The notes below the pieces were generated by a model. It was given only the letters and a program-made list of their open reading frames with translations. It had not been told where the DNA came from and searched no databases. 14,133 nucleotides of DNA from Phycisphaerales bacterium (GTDB lineage Bacteria; Planctomycetota; Phycisphaerae; Phycisphaerales; UBA1924): positions 1-14,133 of the forward strand of contig SLFH01000255.1 of NCBI GenBank assembly GCA_007124345.1. The letters are read 5' to 3'. Below are positions 12,113 to 14,133 of the stretch, piece by piece; position 1 is the first letter of the stretch, and the number at the start of each line of letters is the position of its first letter. A program made the position numbers and the translations under genes.

Positions 12113-13915
12113 TTGCAAGCACTCGGATGGGACGCCTGGTTCACCGGCGGCGTGCTGGTGCTGATGCTGGCGCTGCTGGTCAGGGGGCGCTACGCGCCCG
12201 ATGTTGTCCTGATGGGGGCGCTGCTCACCCTGCTGGTTCCGGGGGTGCTCGAACCGGCCGGGGCCCTCCGCGGCTTTTCCAACCCTGGCGTGATCACCGT
12301 CGCGATGCTGTATGTCGTCGCCACCGCGATGCGCGAGACCGGGGCGATGAACCTGATCAGCGAGCGGATGCTCGGGCGGCCCAAGACCGTGCTGGAGGCC
12401 CAGGCCCGCCTGGCCCTGCCCGTCGCGGGCATGAGCGCGTTCATCAACAACACGCCGATCGTGGCGATCTTCCTGCCCGTGCTCTCGGGGGTCGCCAAGA
12501 AGTCCGGGCTGCCCGCCGGCAAGCTGTACATCCCGCTGAGCTATTCGAGCATCCTGGGCGGGATCTGCACGCTCATCGGCACGAGCACCACCGTCGTCGT
12601 GGCGGGGATGCTGATCTCCTACGACGCCCGGGGGCCCGAGGGCGAGCCGCTGCGCTTCGGCATGTTCACGCTGACTGCCGTGGGCCTGCCGATCGCGGTC
12701 TGCGGGATCGCGTACATCCTGCTGTTCGGGCGTGCGCTCCTGCCCAACACGGGGGGCCCGACGGTGAACGGGCCGAGCAACCTGCGTCGCTACACCACGG
12801 CCCTGCGGGTCGGCGAGGGCTCGCCGGTGATCGGCAAGAGCGTTGAGCAGGCCGGGCTGCGCAACCTGCCGGGGCTGTTCTTGAGCCGCATCGAGCGGGA
12901 AGAGAACACGATCATCGCCGTGGGGCCTCAGGAAGTAATCCTCGGGGGCGATGTGCTGGTGTTCGTGGGCGTGCTCGACTCGGTGGTGGACCTGCAGAAG
13001 ATCAAGGGGCTCGAGCCCGTCGCCGACGAGGGGCCCACGCCCGACGGCTACCGCCCCAACATGCGCCTGATCGAGGCGGTCGTCGCCTCGGGCAGCCCGC
13101 TGGTGGGCAGGACGATCCGCGAGGCGGGGATGCGCGCTCGCTACAACGCGGTCGTCGTCGCGGTGCACCGCCAGGGCTCGCGCGTCAAGGGCAAGCTCGG
13201 CGATGTGCGCCTCCAGCCCGGCGACACGCTGCTGCTGGAAGCGCCCAACCGCTTCGCCGAACGCTACCGAGACAGCACCGACTTCTTCCTCGTCAGCGAG
13301 CTGGAATCTCCCGCGGCCCTGCGCCACGACCGGGCCATCCTCGCCTTAGTCATCCTCGCCGGGCTCATCATCACCATCACGCTGGGCGTCTTCGAGCCGG
13401 TAGTGGCGGCGATGGCCGCGGCGGGGCTCATGGTCGCCACACGCTGCTGCACAGGCGCGCAGGCCCGCGCCTCGATGGACTGGCAGGTGCTCATCACGAT
13501 CGGCGCCGCCTTCGGCATCGGGCACGCGATGAACGAGACGGGGCTGGCGTCGGCGATCGCCGAATCCCTGCTCGCCGTCGCGGGCGACCTCGGTCCTTGG
13601 GCGATCCTCGCCTCGGTCTTCCTGCTGACGACCGTGTTCACCATGATGATCACCAACAACGCCGCGGCGGTGCTGATGTTCCCCATCGCCCTCAGCATTG
13701 CCCAAGCGGGCGACCTGAACTTCATGCCCTTCGCCGTGGCGATCGCGGTGGCGGCCAGCTGCGAGTTCGCCTCGCCCATCGGCTACCAGACCAACCTGAT
13801 GGTCATGGGCCCGGGCGGGTACTCGTGGTGGGACTACATCCGCTTCGGCGGGCCGCTGACGGTCCTCTGCGGCGTCGTCTGCGTGATGATCACCCCGTTT
13901 GTCTGGGGTTTCTGA
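12113..13915 (+). CDS. SLC13/DASS-type anion permease with two RCK_C (TrkA_C) domains
   Basis: 600 aa from a TTG at 12113 (GGAG at 12100-12103, 9 nt upstream). The alternative ATG at 12038 adds 25 Arg/Pro-rich residues and has no ribosome site; the homology-like part starts at QALGWDAWFTGGVLVLMLAL. Numbering from TTG, an N-terminal membrane half (about 8-208) contains AFINNTPIVAIFLPVLSG (109-126) and ILGGICTLIGTSTTVV (147-162). Two soluble RCK_C domains follow (about 225-302 and 315-395; 'GSPVIGKSVEQAGLR' and 'GSPLVGRTIREAGMR' are their matching starts). A C-terminal membrane half (about 405-600) has MITNNAAAVLMFPIALSI (512-529) and SPIGYQTNLMVMGPGGY (554-570). The paired NNT/TNN re-entrant loops are the SLC13 signature for sodium-coupled or similar anion transport. 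Such RCK_C-containing members are often linked to sulfate or carboxylates; substrate is not decidable here. Divergent from the filament operon, with no evident functional tie. Confidence 0.9.
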   Translation: MQALGWDAWFTGGVLVLMLALLVRGRYAPDVVLMGALLTLLVPGVLEPAGALRGFSNPGVITVAMLYVVATAMRETGAMNLISERMLGRPKTVLEAQARLALPVAGMSAFINNTPIVAIFLPVLSGVAKKSGLPAGKLYIPLSYSSILGGICTLIGTSTTVVVAGMLISYDARGPEGEPLRFGMFTLTAVGLPIAVCGIAYILLFGRALLPNTGGPTVNGPSNLRRYTTALRVGEGSPVIGKSVEQAGLRNLPGLFLSRIEREENTIIAVGPQEVILGGDVLVFVGVLDSVVDLQKIKGLEPVADEGPTPDGYRPNMRLIEAVVASGSPLVGRTIREAGMRARYNAVVVAVHRQGSRVKGKLGDVRLQPGDTLLLEAPNRFAERYRDSTDFFLVSELESPAALRHDRAILALVILAGLIITITLGVFEPVVAAMAAAGLMVATRCCTGAQARASMDWQVLITIGAAFGIGHAMNETGLASAIAESLLAVAGDLGPWAILASVFLLTTVFTMMITNNAAAVLMFPIALSIAQAGDLNFMPFAVAIAVAASCEFASPIGYQTNLMVMGPGGYSWWDYIRFGGPLTVLCGVVCVMITPFVWGF

Positions 13916-13997
13916 GCCGGGCCTGTTGTCAGCGATGCCCGATACGGAGTGATTGGTAGCGTTGCCTGAACCCTCGACACTCGGCCACAGACCGTGC

Positions 13998-14022
13998 CAC
14001 CGACCTCCAACGGAGGTCGGTG
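13998..14022 (+). terminator. Probable intrinsic terminator of the permease gene
   Basis: CACCGACCTCC (13998-14008) and GGAGGTCGGTG (14012-14022) form a perfect 11-bp stem with an AAC loop, 82 nt after the permease stop. The following bases (CTTGCTGT) are only moderately T-rich. The stem is symmetric, so it could also act on transcripts arriving from the right. Confidence 0.6.
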
Positions 14023-14133
14023 CTTGCTGTCATCCGATCGATGCGAGCGAAGCGCTCAAGAAACCTGACAAATCCGCACCGACTCTCTCCCCGCTCCGAA
14101 GGAGCGCACGAACCTTGCCACGAGTGCGGCGAG
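14023..14133. other. Right-end non-coding stretch with two short hairpins
   Basis: I recognise no gene. Two small inverted repeats with 3-nt loops occur: GAGCG-AAG-CGCTC (14045-14057) and CGCTCC-GAA-GGAGCG (14092-14106). One minus-strand frame is open through most of 13916-14133, but its translation has no recognisable motif and crosses the terminator stem, so it is not called. Confidence 0.4.

Noticed and set aside
13916..14133. Minus-strand open frame across the right end
   Set aside because: No recognisable motif, and it runs through a perfect 11-bp terminator-like stem; chance openness in GC-rich DNA is more likely.
1..14133. CRISPR array, tRNA/rRNA, insertion sequence or prophage features
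   Set aside because: No repeated spacer-sized units, cloverleaf-like sequence, transposase or integrase motif was seen on either strand.

Overview
The window is GC-rich (roughly two-thirds G+C by eye) and gene-dense. It looks like chromosome from a Planctomycetota bacterium, most likely of the Phycisphaerae type. That placement is an inference from three things: a run of prepilin-type proteins whose soluble parts resemble those of that group, a LamG domain on a pseudopilin, and the C-terminal pattern of the GspG-like subunit. No rRNA or other phylogenetic marker is present.

Layout. Twelve of the thirteen recognised genes are on the minus strand and read right to left from 11920 to 45 as one probable operon. 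First come a two-TM sensor histidine kinase (11920-10082) and a single-domain STAS protein (10058-9723). Next is the inner-membrane engine of a type IV filament machine: GspE/PilB ATPase (9726-7933), GspF/PilC platform (7936-6716), PilM (6716-5706), PilN (5709-5134), a PilO/GspM-like protein (5137-4586) and a GspB/PilP-like protein (4531-4007). Last are five filament subunits: a GspG-like major pseudopilin (3874-3410), a GspH-like (3380-2742), a PilW/GspJ-like (2745-1708), a PilV/GspI-like (1711-1196) and a PilX/GspK-like subunit carrying a LamG module (1199-45). Most junctions are ATGA, GTGA or TGATG overlaps. Real gaps occur only between kinase and STAS gene (23 nt) and around the GspB-like and GspG-like genes (54, 132 and 29 nt).

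The only plus-strand gene, to the right of a divergent spacer (11921-12112), is an SLC13-type permease with two RCK_C/TrkA_C domains. A stem-loop that could be its terminator lies at 13998-14022. The last ~110 nt hold two more short hairpins and no recognisable gene.

How it may work together. The ATPase and platform would polymerise GspG-like subunits, with PilM-PilN-PilO-GspB/PilP as the inner-membrane alignment complex and the H/J/I/K-type subunits as a priming tip. Two of the putative tip subunits carry extra beta-sandwich modules (LamG on the K-type; a jelly-roll-like region in the J-type), suggesting a tip that handles a ligand, perhaps a polysaccharide. Control may enter through the kinase/STAS pair and through tandem MshEN-type (c-di-GMP-binding) motifs at the ATPase N-terminus. 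No secretin, prepilin peptidase, retraction ATPase, response regulator or anti-sigma kinase is seen in the window. The components are standard families; the unusual points are the regulatory head, the decorated tip subunits and the T2SS/T4P hybrid composition.
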